A stretch of DNA of 36,396 bases from Bryobacterales bacterium (GTDB lineage: Bacteria; Acidobacteriota; Terriglobia; Bryobacterales; Bryobacteraceae), in NCBI GenBank assembly GCA_016721425.1, contig JADKID010000031.1, positions 1 through 36,396 on the forward strand, read 5' to 3'. Both the position numbers and the translations under genes were made by a program. Every line of letters begins with the position of its first letter. The stretch's first letter is position 1. The notes under the pieces are model-generated. The model made no database searches. It saw only the letters and a list, made by a program, of their open reading frames with translations, and was not told the origin of the DNA. Positions 18,794 to 28,434 of the stretch are shown piece by piece.

Positions 18794-21700
18794 GGACAGT
18801 GCCCCCCATCCTTCCGCGCACCATTTGCCCTCCTTCTCCTCGTCATCTCGGCCCACGCGCAGTCCACCAAAGCCGAGCTTCTGGGCGTCGTTCGAGACCC
18901 ATCCGGCCTGCCCGTTCTGTCAGCGATCGTCGAGCTGACAAACGCCGGAACGGGCATCCGTGTTGCGGCGGCCACAGGCCCGGAGGGCCTCTTTCAATTC
19001 CTCGCACTGCCCGCCGGCCAATACCAGTTGACCGCTATCAAGGCGGGATTTGCCCCGCTCCAACGTACCGGCATCACGCTCCGCGTGGGCGATCGCGTCG
19101 CTTTGGACGTCGATTTGAAGCTGGGCGCGGCATCCGAGACAGTGGAGGTGACAGCCGCCGCGCCGCTCCTCCAGTCCAACCGCGGCACGGTCAGTTTTGT
19201 GGTGGATCAGAAGAAAGTGGTCGCGCTCCCGCTCGATGGCCGGAACTTCGTCCCGCTCATCGCCCTCTCGCCCGGCGTCAGCCTGCCGCCCGGCAACCTG
19301 CTCCCCCGCATCAATGGCAGCCGCCCGCGCGTCAGCGAGTACATCTACGACGGCATCAGCGTCCTGCAACCGGAGCCCGGACAGGTCGCCTTCTACCCCG
19401 TCATCGACGCCATCGACGAGTTCCGCGTGGAGACCAACAGCTACTCCGCCGAGTACGGCCGCTCCAACGGCGGCGTGATCATGGTGAACCTGAAGTCCGG
19501 CTCAAACGACCTCCACGGCAGCCTCTTCGAGTTCTTTCGCAACGAGAAGCTCAACGCCAGGAACGTCTTCGCCTCCGGCGGCCCCAAGCCCCGTTTCCGG
19601 CGCAACCAATACGGCTTTGCCCTCGGCGGCCCCATCCAGAAGAACAAGACATTCTTCTTCGCCGATTGGCAGGGCACGCGCCTCAATACCGGCGTGATCC
19701 GAACCAGCACCGTTCCTACCTCGGCGCAGCGCCGCGGGGTTTTCACCACCGCCCTGTTCGATCCCGCCACCACGCGCCGCACCGACACCGGCTACGTCCG
19801 CGACCCGTTTCCGGCCAATACTCTGCCCGCCGTCCGCTTCGATCCCGCCGCCCAGGCCGTCGTCGGCCGCTACTCCGCGCCCAACGTCTTCACCGCTTTG
19901 GGCGCCGAGGCCCTCGCCAACAACTACCGCCGGCTCGGCAACGACGACACCGTGGCCGATCAGTTCGATGCCCGCATCGATCGCTACTTTACCGCCAGGC
20001 ACCGCTTTTTCGGCCGCTACTCGTTCCTCCGTGACGACAGCCGCCCCACCACCCCGCTCCCCGATGGCAGCGGCAACCTCACCTCCGGCGTCATTGGCGA
20101 TACGCTCACCCGCGCCGATAGCGTCGTGGCTGAACACAGTTGGAACCTCACGCCCTCCTCCGTCAATCAACTCCGCTTCGGCTACACGCGCCGCAAGTTT
20201 GAGCGCTCTGCCCTCCAGACCGGCCAGCCTGTCAGTCAGACTACGCTGATTCCCAACATCCCCACCTCTTCCTTTGCCGATGCTCTCCCGACCTACGACA
20301 TCGTGGGTCTCCAGCAGCTCGGTCCGCCGTCCAGCGCCAACTCCAACTTCCAAACGTCGGTCACCCAGTTCATCGACAACTACTCCCGCGTCTGGCGCCG
20401 GCACAGCCTCAAATTAGGAGCCGATGTCCGCCTCGAATCGCTCGATATCGTGCAGCCGCCCAGCCCCACCGGGAACTTCCAGTTCACCAACATCTTCACC
20501 GGAGGACTCACGCCCTCTGGCTCCGTCACCGCCAACACTGGTAGCAGCTTCGCGTCCTTCCTGGTCGGTCAGGTGGGCCGCTTCAGCATCGATGCTCAGC
20601 CCGAGGTTCTCAAGCCGCGCGCGAAGATCGCCGAGTTCTTCCTCCAGGACGATTGGCGCCTGAACCGCCGTCTCACGCTGAACTTGGGCGTACGCTACAC
20701 GCTGAACTTCCCCTCCACCGTCGTCAATGATCGCGGCGCCGTCTTCAATCTGGCGACACAGAAACTCGACTACCTCGGCGCCGGCGGTTTCTCTCGGTCC
20801 GCGCGCGACCTGGAAAAGGCGAACTTTGCGCCGCGCGCCGGCCTGGCCCTCCTTCTGACCGATTCGCTCGTCCTGCGCTCCGGCTACGGAGTCACCTGGA
20901 TCGAGCAGGCCGGCATCACCACACCCTTCACCACACCCTTGTTCCCCTTCATTCAAACTCTGGGACAGCAGACGCTCGACAATCTGAATCCGGCCTTCGT
21001 CCTCTCCCGCGGACCCACCGTGCAACCGCAGACCGCCAACCCCGACGCCGGTCTCGGCCAGGGCGTCTTCGGTGTACAGCGCAGCAACGGCAGCGGCTAC
21101 GCCCAGCAGTGGAATCTCACCCTCCAGAAGACATTCGGCCAGAACTGGAGCGTGGAGACCGGCTATCTCGGCTCCAAGCTGACGCGGCTCGGCGTGCCGG
21201 ATGCGAATCTGAACCAGTTGACCGTTGAGCAACTGGCGCTGGGCTCCCAACTCACCCAGCAGGTGGCCAACCCCTTTTTCGGCCAGATCCCCGCCAATAC
21301 CTCGCTCGGCAGGCCCACCATCGCCAGAGGCCAGCTCCTGCATCCCTATCCGCGCTTCACTACCGTCACTCTTTACCGCAATAACATCGGCCACTCCACC
21401 TACCACTCGCTGCAGGCGCGCGTGGAGAAGCGATTCGCCCATGGCCTCACCTTCACTGCCGCCTACACTCTCTCCCGCCTGATCGACGATGCCGGCGCCG
21501 TCTTCGATTCCGCCGTCCTCACCGGCCCAGTCACCAACTTCCAGGCCGCCGACAGCTTCAACAAGCGGCTGGAAAAAGACGTCTCCACCGGCAACGTGCC
21601 TCAGATCCTCGCCGTGGGTTTCGTCTATGAACTGCCGCCCGTTCGCGGCCGCGCCCGCTTCCTCGGACACTGGCAGTTCGCCGCAATCGTCCGCGCCCAA

Positions 21701-22108
21701 TCCGGCAGCCCCCTCGCCGTCACGCAGGCGACCAATCTGAACGCCTTCGCCGGATTCGGCATCCAGCGCCCCAACCGCCTCACTGATCCCACCCTGCCCG
21801 CGGATCAGCAGAGTACCGCCCGCTGGTTCAATACGGCCGCCTTCGCCCAGGCGCCGCAATTCACCATCGGCAACAGTTCCCGCAACCCGGTCACCGGCCC
21901 GCCCTACCGGACACTGGACGTGATGCTCGGCAAGACCTTCCCTCTCACCGAGCGCCTTCGCGCGGACTTCCGCGCGGAGGCCTTCAACGCCGCCAACACG
22001 CCGCCGCTGGGCAACCCGAATGGCAGTTTTGGCAACGCTGCGTTCGGTACCATCACCACCGCGCTGGACCCGCGCGTCTTTGAGCTCGTCCTCAAGCTAC
22101 AATTCTGA
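18785..22108 (+). CDS. TonB-dependent receptor, Acidobacterial Oar-like type
   Basis: This is a 1107-residue outer-membrane receptor. The signal peptide contains FALLLLVISAHAQS. A carboxypeptidase-regulatory-like beta-sandwich follows (LGVVRDPSGLPVLSAIVELT, then GLFQFLALPAGQYQLTAIK). The plug domain starts near SETVEVTAAAPLLQ and includes FVPLIALSPGVSLP and the INGSRPRVSEYIYDGISV segment. A large beta-barrel follows and ends FELVLKLQF, with the terminal Phe recognised by the BAM machinery. Such receptors import large or scarce ligands using TonB energy. The ligand is unknown. The gene is intact despite its length, unlike many neighbours. It is followed after 7 bp by an XRE/PBP-type regulator, which suggests co-transcription and ligand-responsive control through the repeat at 18767. 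Confidence 0.93.
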   Translation: MLTGQCPPSFRAPFALLLLVISAHAQSTKAELLGVVRDPSGLPVLSAIVELTNAGTGIRVAAATGPEGLFQFLALPAGQYQLTAIKAGFAPLQRTGITLRVGDRVALDVDLKLGAASETVEVTAAAPLLQSNRGTVSFVVDQKKVVALPLDGRNFVPLIALSPGVSLPPGNLLPRINGSRPRVSEYIYDGISVLQPEPGQVAFYPVIDAIDEFRVETNSYSAEYGRSNGGVIMVNLKSGSNDLHGSLFEFFRNEKLNARNVFASGGPKPRFRRNQYGFALGGPIQKNKTFFFADWQGTRLNTGVIRTSTVPTSAQRRGVFTTALFDPATTRRTDTGYVRDPFPANTLPAVRFDPAAQAVVGRYSAPNVFTALGAEALANNYRRLGNDDTVADQFDARIDRYFTARHRFFGRYSFLRDDSRPTTPLPDGSGNLTSGVIGDTLTRADSVVAEHSWNLTPSSVNQLRFGYTRRKFERSALQTGQPVSQTTLIPNIPTSSFADALPTYDIVGLQQLGPPSSANSNFQTSVTQFIDNYSRVWRRHSLKLGADVRLESLDIVQPPSPTGNFQFTNIFTGGLTPSGSVTANTGSSFASFLVGQVGRFSIDAQPEVLKPRAKIAEFFLQDDWRLNRRLTLNLGVRYTLNFPSTVVNDRGAVFNLATQKLDYLGAGGFSRSARDLEKANFAPRAGLALLLTDSLVLRSGYGVTWIEQAGITTPFTTPLFPFIQTLGQQTLDNLNPAFVLSRGPTVQPQTANPDAGLGQGVFGVQRSNGSGYAQQWNLTLQKTFGQNWSVETGYLGSKLTRLGVPDANLNQLTVEQLALGSQLTQQVANPFFGQIPANTSLGRPTIARGQLLHPYPRFTTVTLYRNNIGHSTYHSLQARVEKRFAHGLTFTAAYTLSRLIDDAGAVFDSAVLTGPVTNFQAADSFNKRLEKDVSTGNVPQILAVGFVYELPPVRGRARFLGHWQFAAIVRAQSGSPLAVTQATNLNAFAGFGIQRPNRLTDPTLPADQQSTARWFNTAAFAQAPQFTIGNSSRNPVTGPPYRTLDVMLGKTFPLTERLRADFRAEAFNAANTPPLGNPNGSFGNAAFGTITTALDPRVFELVLKLQF

Positions 22109-22115
22109 AGTCGTC

Positions 22116-23237
22116 ATGCAGCCGGAAGTTCACAACCAATTGAGCGCTATCAGGCGAAGCCGCGGCCTGGGCGCCGCCCAACTCGCACTCCGCGCCGGCG
22201 TCAGCCGCCAGACGATCTACGCCATCGAAGCCGGCTCCTTCATTCCCAATACCGAGGTTGCCCTCAAACTCGCGCGCGAACTCGAAGTGTCCGTCGAGGA
22301 GTTGTTCTCGCTCAGCGCCGCGAAGCCGGAAGCCGCCGGATCGCTGCCGGCGGAACTGCTGAGCGCCAGAGCCGTCAGCAAGGGCCAGCCCGTCCGCGTT
22401 TGCCAGATCGGCGAACGCCTGGTCGCCATTCCCGTCTATGCCTCGCCTGCCTACCTGCCGGAAGCCGACGGCGTCATCTCGAAATCCGGCCGCACTCGCG
22501 GCACTGCCGAGTTGGTCGTCTTTTCCGGGGAGCCGCGTTCTCAGAAACATCTGGTCCTCGCCGGCTGCGACCCCGCCATCGGGCTGCTATCGCGCATTGT
22601 GGAGAAGTTGAGCGGTGTCGAGCCCGTCTCCGCCGCCGCGTCCAGCAAACTCGCCCTGCAGTGGCTGAAGGAAGGCAAGGTCCACATCGCCGGCTCCCAT
22701 CTCAGGGACCCCGAATCCGGCGAATTCAACCTGCCCTATCTCCACAGCGAGTTTCCCGAGGAGGATTTCGCCGTGGTCACCTTCGCCCGTTGGGAGGAGG
22801 GCTTCGTCACCGCCGCCGGCAATCCCAAGGGCATCAAACTCGCCGCCGATCTCGCCGGAAAGTCGGTCCGTTTCGTGAATCGCGAGCTTGGTTCGGGCAG
22901 CCGCGCCCTGGCGGACCGCCTGCTCGCAGCGGCCGGCATTCCTGCTAAGCGAGTATCGGGGTACGACCGCCTCGCCTACGGCCATCTCGCCGCCGCCTAC
23001 GCAGTGCTCGCCGGCGAAGCCGATTGCTGCCTGGCCACGCGTTCCGCCGCGCAAGCCTTCGGGCTCCACTTCGTCCCGCTGCAAAGTGAAAGGTACGATT
23101 TCGTCATGCGGCGCTCGACGATGGAGACTCCCGCCGTACAGAGCTTTCTCGATGCCTTACAGCGCGCCAGCCTGCGCCGCCGCCTGGAGGTGCTCGCCGG
23201 TTACGACACGGCCCAAACCGGCGCTGTGCTCGCCTGA
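22116..23237 (+). CDS. XRE-type transcriptional regulator with PBP-like (molybdate-binding-like) sensor domain
   Basis: The 373-residue protein begins with an XRE HTH at residues 5-60 (NQLSAIRRSRGLGAAQLALR, AGVSRQTIYAIEAGSFIPN, ALKLARELEVSVEELF). After a linker, residues 145 to the end resemble the periplasmic-binding-protein-like domain of molybdate-binding-like regulators (PF12727-type): HLVLAGCDPAIGLLSRIVEK, SSKLALQWLKEGKVHIAGSH, VRFVNRELGSGSRALADRLL and EADCCLATRSAAQAFGL. Here the binding-protein fold acts as a cytoplasmic ligand sensor. The start at 22116 is 7 bp after the TonB receptor stop; the frame is open further upstream, but only inside the receptor gene. It probably controls the receptor gene and itself. 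The ligand could be molybdate, another oxyanion or a small organic compound; the sequence does not say which. Confidence 0.88.
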   Translation: MQPEVHNQLSAIRRSRGLGAAQLALRAGVSRQTIYAIEAGSFIPNTEVALKLARELEVSVEELFSLSAAKPEAAGSLPAELLSARAVSKGQPVRVCQIGERLVAIPVYASPAYLPEADGVISKSGRTRGTAELVVFSGEPRSQKHLVLAGCDPAIGLLSRIVEKLSGVEPVSAAASSKLALQWLKEGKVHIAGSHLRDPESGEFNLPYLHSEFPEEDFAVVTFARWEEGFVTAAGNPKGIKLAADLAGKSVRFVNRELGSGSRALADRLLAAAGIPAKRVSGYDRLAYGHLAAAYAVLAGEADCCLATRSAAQAFGLHFVPLQSERYDFVMRRSTMETPAVQSFLDALQRASLRRRLEVLAGYDTAQTGAVLA

Positions 23238-23242
23238 AGATC

Positions 23243-24024
23243 TCAGCCCTCGATGATGGCGTAAGGCCGGATCCCCGTCGCCCGCCCCGTCGTCTCGTCC
23301 AGCGTGATGATCACGGCGTGCAACTCCACCATCCCCTTCGCCGCCTCAAACCGCATCGGCAACTGCGTCAGGAACTTCTGGATCACCGTCTTCTTCTCGA
23401 CGCCAATCACGCTGTCGTACGGCCCCGTCATCCCGCAATCGGTCTGATAAGCGGTGCCCTTGGGCAGCACCCGCGCGTCGGCCGTCGGGATATGCGTGTG
23501 TGTGCCCACTACGCCCGTCATGCGTCCGTCCACATGCCAGCCCATCGCGATCTTCTCGCTGGTCACCTCGGCATGGAAATCCAGGAATCGCACCACCACG
23601 CTATCCGGCACCGCCGCCAGATACTCGTCCACCTTCAGAAACGGGCACTCGATCGGCGGCAGGTGCACGCGGCCCTGCAGATTCATCACCGCATACTGCA
23701 CGCCGTTGCGCGCCTTGCCCAGGTACAGCCCGGTGCCGGGCAGGGAAGAGACGTAGTTGCCCGGCCGCAGCAGGCGCGGCTCCCTCGGCAGATAGTCGTA
23801 GATCTCGCGCTTGTCCCAGATGTGGTTGCCCGTGGTCAACACATCCAGGCCCAACGAGAAAAGCTCCTGCGCCACGTTCGGCGTGATGCCGAAGCCGCCG
23901 GCGGAGGTCTCCGCGTTGGCGATGGCCAAGTCAATCTTCTCTTCGCTGATGATGCGCTGGAGATTCTCGGCGACGATGCGCCGCCGGGTGAGGCGAAAAT
24001 GTCGCCGATGAACAGAATTTTCAT
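23243..24024 (-). CDS. YmdB-family metallophosphoesterase (one frameshift)
   Basis: This is a TIGR00282-type calcineurin-like phosphoesterase of about 260 residues. The motifs in order are MKILFIGDIFASPG, RRIVAENLQRI, IANAETSAGGFGI, LTTGNHIWDKREI, PGNYVSSLPGTG, FLDFHAEVTSEKIAMGWHVD, GVVGTHTHIPTADARVLP and YQTDCGMTGPYDSVIG. The Asp, Asn and His residues are the two-metal ligands. Bacillus YmdB hydrolyses 2',3'-cyclic nucleotides and affects RNA turnover and biofilm formation. The frame breaks 13 codons after the start: CCCGGCGGCGC should have one more base to give SPGRRIVAENL. It is convergent with the XRE/PBP regulator, with 5 bp between stops, and last on the minus-strand housekeeping run. 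The 234 bp upstream (24025-24258) hold no gene that I can see. Confidence 0.9.
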
Positions 24025-24258
24025 GAGAGCAGGAAGAAGGAGCGCACCACAGTAGCCGCACCGGCCTCGGAATCGACCCCCTATTTTCATATGGGGGGAG
24101 TCCTCCGGACGCCTTTAGGCTTCTCCTTGCGGAGCATGCTCACCAGCGCCATTGTTCGAGTAGAACTCCGGATTCACGAGCTACGGATCAATTATAGAAA
24201 CCAGCGCCTGCCCCGCAGGAACGCCCCTCGCAGTCAGGATAACACGCGGTTCCCGAAA

Positions 24259-24896
24259 TCAAGTCCGCCGCAGGCACTCCGCGATCTCTTCTCCGGCACG
24301 CCGCCCTCTTTGATCATTCGCCAGTACGGCTCCGTGATATCCACCGTCGTCGAGCCGGCCCCAATGCAGCTTCCGCCATCCAGCACGAGGTCCACACGCC
24401 CGTCCATCGTCCCGAAAACCTCAATCCCCGTCTGGCACGTCGGCTGGCCGCTCACGTTGGCGCTGGTGGCAATCAGCGGCTGCCCCAGAAACTCGATCAG
24501 CGCCTGCGCCGTGCGCGATTTGGATTGCCGCAGCGCCAGTCGCCCCGTATTCCCCGTCACCTTCAGCGGCACCTTCGCCGATGCCGGCACGATGATGGTC
24601 AGCGGACCCGGCCAGAAGCGCCGCGCCAGCATGTAGAAGCGGTCCGGCAGCTCCTTCACCAGATCCTCGGCCATCAGGAAGTCGCTCACCAGCAGCGGCA
24701 GCGAGCGCTGCGCCTCACGCCCCTTGGCGGCGAAGACACGCCCCACGGAATGAAGGTTGAAGGGATCGGCTACCAGCGTGTACAGGGCGTCGGTGGGGAT
24801 CGCCACCACCTCCCCGCGCCGCAGTGCTACCGCAGCGCGCTCAATTGCCTCTACACTCGGCTGTTCCTGGTCGATTTCAATAAGGTCGGTCGCCAC
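24259..24896 (-). CDS. Threonylcarbamoyl-AMP synthase, Sua5/YrdC/TsaC family
   Basis: This enzyme makes threonylcarbamoyl-AMP from threonine, bicarbonate and ATP for t6A modification at position 37 of ANN-decoding tRNAs. The protein of about 212 residues shows AIPTDALYTLVADPFN (usually PTDTVYGLGAD), the KGREAQRSLPLLVSD segment with the basic residues that bind ATP, RRFWPGPLTIIVPAS, GRLALRQS and LIATSANVSGQPT. Near 24290 an AAA run appears one base short. Restoring it turns the tail into PEKEIAECLRRT with a stop at 24259. Uncorrected, the frame runs on to 24234. The start at 24896 (MATDLIEIDQEQ) lies 27 bp after the stop of the upstream methyltransferase-reductase gene. Confidence 0.9.
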
Positions 24897-24923
24897 GCTA
24901 ACTCCCGCGGAGAATAGACGAGT

Positions 24924-26803
24924 CTAGCGCGACCCGATGGCCTCGGCAACCTCAATCGCCATCGTGTACCGTCCAAACGGAGCGCTCAACTGCACCCCGT
25001 CCACCATCGGACGCACGTCCTGCACCATCTTCTGCGCGATCCGCACCCCCTCGGCCCGCGATTTCTCGGGGTTGTCGGCCACGCGCATCCGCTCCATGAA
25101 CTCCTCCGGCACCGGCACGCGCAGCTCGTTCACCATGAACTCCGCATTGCGGTACGAGGTCAGCGGCCAGATGCCGGCGATCACCGGAATCCGGAAGCTC
25201 TCGATGCGCTTGAGGAACGTCTCGATCTGCCGCAAGTCAAAGACCGGCTGCGTCACGATATACTCCGCCCGGCCTGCACCTTCCACTCCGTACGCCGGAT
25301 CTCCTCCTCGATATTCAGTGCCCCCGGATTCGCCCCCACGCCCAACAGCAGCGCGGTCTGCGAGCCCATCGGATTGCCGCCGATATCCAGCCCGTGATTC
25401 AGATTGTTGACGATGTTCGTCAGCCCGATCGCGTCCACGTCGAACACCGCCGTCGCATCCGGATACGCGCCCATGCGCGGCGGATCGCCTGTGATGCAGA
25501 TCAGATTTCGGATCCCCGCCGCATGCGCGCCCAGCAACTCGGATTGAATCCCCAGAATATTCCGATCGCGGCAACAGAAGTGCAGCACCGTTTCAATCCC
25601 CGCATCCCGCTCAATCAGCTGGCACGTCACCTGCGCACTCATCCGCGCACTGGCCCGCGGCCCGTCCGGCACGTTGATCACGTCGATGCCCGCGTCCTTG
25701 CAGAGCCTCGATCCCGCAATCTCCTTCGCCGCATCCACGCCGCGCGGCGGCAGGATCTCCACAAACGCCACAAACTTGCCGGCCGCCAGCTTGGCGCCCA
25801 GTGACGACTTCGCCGCCACCGGCACCATCTCCATCACATGCGGCTTGTCCTTCTGCTCCTCCACCGTCACCTGCAGCTTCTGCAGGCCCGGCTGCAAGGA
25901 TCGCGCCTCGCTCTTGATGCTCTTGATGTGCTCCGGCGTCGTGCCGCAGCACCCGCCCACAATCTTTACGCCCGCCCACAGCATGCGCCGCGCGTACTGC
26001 GCCATGTATTCCGGCGAGCTCAGGTAGATGTTGCGCCCCTCCACCTTCGTCGGGTGGCCCGCGTTGGGCATGGCCGAGGTCGGCTTCGACGTGAACGTCA
26101 TCATCCGTTCCAGCGTCTCCAGCATCGCCTTCGGCCCCACCGAGCAGTTCAGCCCGATGACGTCGGCCGGCGATTCGTCCAGAAACTTCGTGAACGTCTC
26201 CGTCGACGTGCCGTCGTGCAGATTGCCCTCGTCGTCGATGGTGACGTGCGCCACAATCACCATCTCCGGGCCTGCCACTTCGCGCGCCGCCGAGAGCGCC
26301 TCCCGCAGTTCGTGCAGGCTGGAGAAGGTCTCAAACACGAGCAGATCCACGCCCTCATCCACCAGCGCCTGCACCTGCTCGCGGAACATCCCGCGCGCCT
26401 CGGCAAACGAGGTCGGCCCCAGCGGCTCCAGATGCACGCCCAGCGGCCCCATCGCCCCGGCCACGAAAACGTCCGTGCGCTCCGATGCCGCCTCGCGCGC
26501 CAGCCGCACGCCTGCCCGATTGATCTCCACCACCTTGTCGCCGATGTTGAACGTCGCCAGCCGCACCCGGCTCGCGCCGTAGGTGTTGCTCTCGATGATC
26601 TCCGACCCGGCACGCACATACTCCTGGTGAATCTCCTTCACCATCTGCGGTGTGGTCAGGTTCAGTTCATCGAAGCAGCGGTTGATGAAGATCCCGCGCG
26701 CATACAGCATCGTCCCCATCGCGCCATCGGCCACAATCGCGCGGTGCGTCAACATCTGCCGGAATTCGGCGGCTCGGGAGTTTGTTTTTGTCGTCTCGCT
26801 CAT
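24924..26803 (-). CDS. Bifunctional homocysteine S-methyltransferase / methylenetetrahydrofolate reductase (one frameshift)
   Basis: The N-terminal 300 residues are a homocysteine methyltransferase (Hcy-binding) domain: AIVADGAMGTMLYARG, IESNTYGASR, VIGLNCSVGP and the zinc-binding GGCCGTTPEHI, with its Cys pair plus the Cys of NCS. After a linker, residues 330 onward are an FAD-dependent MTHFR: FVEILPPRGVD, ASARMSAQVTCQLIERD, NILGIQSELLGAHAAGI, NLICITGDPPRMGAYP and GVGANPGALN. The frame then breaks near 25272, where GGCCGGGCGG should have a fourth G. It resumes with AEYIVTQPVFDLRQIETFL and PVIAGIWPLTS. Such fusions (YitJ-like) make methyl-THF and may pass it on to homocysteine or another acceptor. 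About 626 residues after correction, which is normal. It lies 9 bp after mutM. Confidence 0.93.
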
Positions 26804-26812
26804 AGGTGAAAG

Positions 26813-27605
26813 TCACTTCTGGCAGCCCGGGCAATAGTACGTCGAGCGCCCGCCCTGGGGAATGCGGCGGATCACACTCTGACAACGGAAACACTGTTCC
26901 CCTTCGCGCCCATAGACCGCAACCGGGAAATTCTCGCCCTCCGCAAAGCCGCCCGGCTGTTCGTAAGCGGCTACTGCCGAGTCTAACGCAATGCGCAAAA
27001 CCCCGACAATCGCCCCGTGCAGCGCGCGCAGCTTCGGCCCGCTGATTCGCGACGACGGTTTCTTCGGATCAATGCCCGCCTGGAACAGCGCCTCGGCCGC
27101 GTAAATGTTGCCCAACCCTACCACCGCCTTCTGCTCCATCAGCAGCAGCTTCACCGGCTTCACCGTCTTCCGCGCACACGCCGCCAGATGCGCCACGGTG
27201 AACGCCGCATCGTCCGGCTCCGGGCCCAACCCGGCAAACAGCGCCTCCCGCTCGCTCTCTTCATGGAACGAGATCCGCCCCAGGGCCCGCGGGTCGTCCA
27301 GCACCAGCCCCCGCCCGTCCTCCAGCCCGAACCACGCCCGCACCGTCGCCGCCCGCAGCCGCACATCCGGCACCACCAGGCAGTTGCCCGTCATTTTCAG
27401 ATGCACCCGCAGAAACGCCCCGCCTGAGAGCCCCACCAGAATGTTCTTCCCCCGGCGCTTCACGGCCTCGATACGGCGTCCGATGGCCCGCTCCGCATTG
27501 GTCATCGTCGTCGGCCGGTACTGCCCGCAGGAGGCCACCACGCCCCCAAGGCGCGGCCATCCTCAGCTTGCGCACCACCGCCTCTACCTCAGGCAACTCC
27601 GGCAT
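26813..27605 (-). CDS. mutM: Formamidopyrimidine-DNA glycosylase (one frameshift near the 5' end)
   Basis: MutM excises 8-oxoguanine and formamidopyrimidines and cuts the abasic site. The start at 27605 gives MPELPEVEAVVRKL, with the catalytic Pro2 and Glu3. A shift near 27546 follows; one G too many in a five-G run explains it and restores AAPWGVVASCGQYRP. The remaining frame has RRGKNILVGL with the conserved Lys, FLRVHLKMTG, VGLGNIYAAEALFQAGIDP with the damage-sensing and helix-two-turn-helix region, and the C-terminal zinc finger (two CxxC pairs in CFRCQSVI and YYCPGCQK). It directly abuts the stop of the upstream SAM-hydrolase gene, so the two are co-translated, and is followed closely by the methyltransferase-MTHFR gene. 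Confidence 0.93.
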
Positions 27606-28404
27606 CTACCAGACCTCCAGTTCCACCGGCGACCCCAACCCCACCCCCAGCTTCCGCGCAGCCGAGCCCTGATTCAGCGCCACCTCCAGGTTGCCGCTGC
27701 TGCCCGTGATGAGCACCACTTCTCCCTCCGCCGCCTCCGCATAGCTCCCCACCAGCTTGCCCACCTCCGTCAATCCCACCTTTAACGCCAGCCCCTTCAC
27801 CGCCAGCGGCAGAAACTCCGCCGCCTCGAGGTTCGTAATCAGATTGCCAAAACGGTCCACATGCGCCACCTCGCCACTCCAAAATCGCCGCCCGATTCGC
27901 TGCGGCGCCCCAGACGATAGCCGCAGCGCGTCCTCGATCAACCGCCCCGCCTCGGAGACCTTCGCCCCCTTCGCCAAATGAGCCGCCGCCAGGGCAAAAA
28001 CATCCCTACCATGAAAGGTTTGCGAGACATTCTTCATGCCACCTTGCCTGGGTCAGCGCCCGCGTCTTGGCGCCCTTCATGGCCAGCAGATCGGTCAGGA
28101 TCCCGTTGTCCGGCCCAACAAACAGGTGCCCCCCCGCCTCCCCCACAATCGGCCGCCGCGCCGTCCCCACCCCCGGATCCACCACGCACAAATGCACCGT
28201 CCCCTTCGGGAAATACGGCCAGCTCTGCCCCAGCAGAAACCGCCCCTGCCCCACCTGATGCGCCCCCACCTCGTGCGTGATGTCCACCACGCGCGCCGCC
28301 GGAGCGATGCCCGCAATCACGCCCTTCATGACCCCCACGAAGTGGTCCTCGGTGCCAAAGTCCGTCAGTAAAGTGATGAGCCCCGAACGGGTAGTGGTAG
28401 CCAT
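27606..28404 (-). CDS. SAM hydroxide adenosyltransferase (DUF62 family, one frameshift)
   Basis: DUF62 enzymes split S-adenosylmethionine with hydroxide into adenosine and methionine. The N-terminal half shows LITLLTDFGTEDHFVGVMKG, DITHEVGAHQVGQGRFLLG and GTVHLCVVDPGVGTARRP, followed by FVGPDNGILTDLL. Near 28035 the frame changes and continues with KNVSQTFHGRDVFALAAAHLA, GEVAHVDRFGNLITNL and ITGSSGNLEVALNQGSAARK, ending VELEVW at 27606. The corrected length is about 265 residues, normal for the family. It is the first gene of the minus-strand operon with mutM and the methyltransferase-MTHFR fusion, which fits methionine recycling. Its ATG at 28404 is only 30 bp from the divergent cysteine desulfurase start. 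Confidence 0.92.
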
Positions 28405-28434
28405 GGCTGTTAAACTAAGAATAGCGGGGCTCAC
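28405..28434. promoter_or_regulatory. 30-bp divergent intergenic region, candidate shared promoter
   Basis: The starts of two divergent operons (SAM hydrolase-mutM and cysteine desulfurase-mnmA) are separated by only 30 bp. A TTAAACTAAGAAT segment at about 28410-28423 is the only AT-rich piece and could serve as a -10 region in either direction. Each promoter must extend into the opposite coding sequence, or one transcript starts further inside. No clear -35 was identified. Confidence 0.3.

Noticed and set aside
20414..21859. 481-codon open frame on the minus strand
   Set aside because: It lies wholly inside the TonB receptor gene and its Gly/Ala/Glu-rich sequence is a typical antisense shadow of high-GC coding DNA.
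25838..26809. 323-codon plus-strand open frame
   Set aside because: Antisense to the methyltransferase-MTHFR gene. The Arg/His-rich composition has no domain character.
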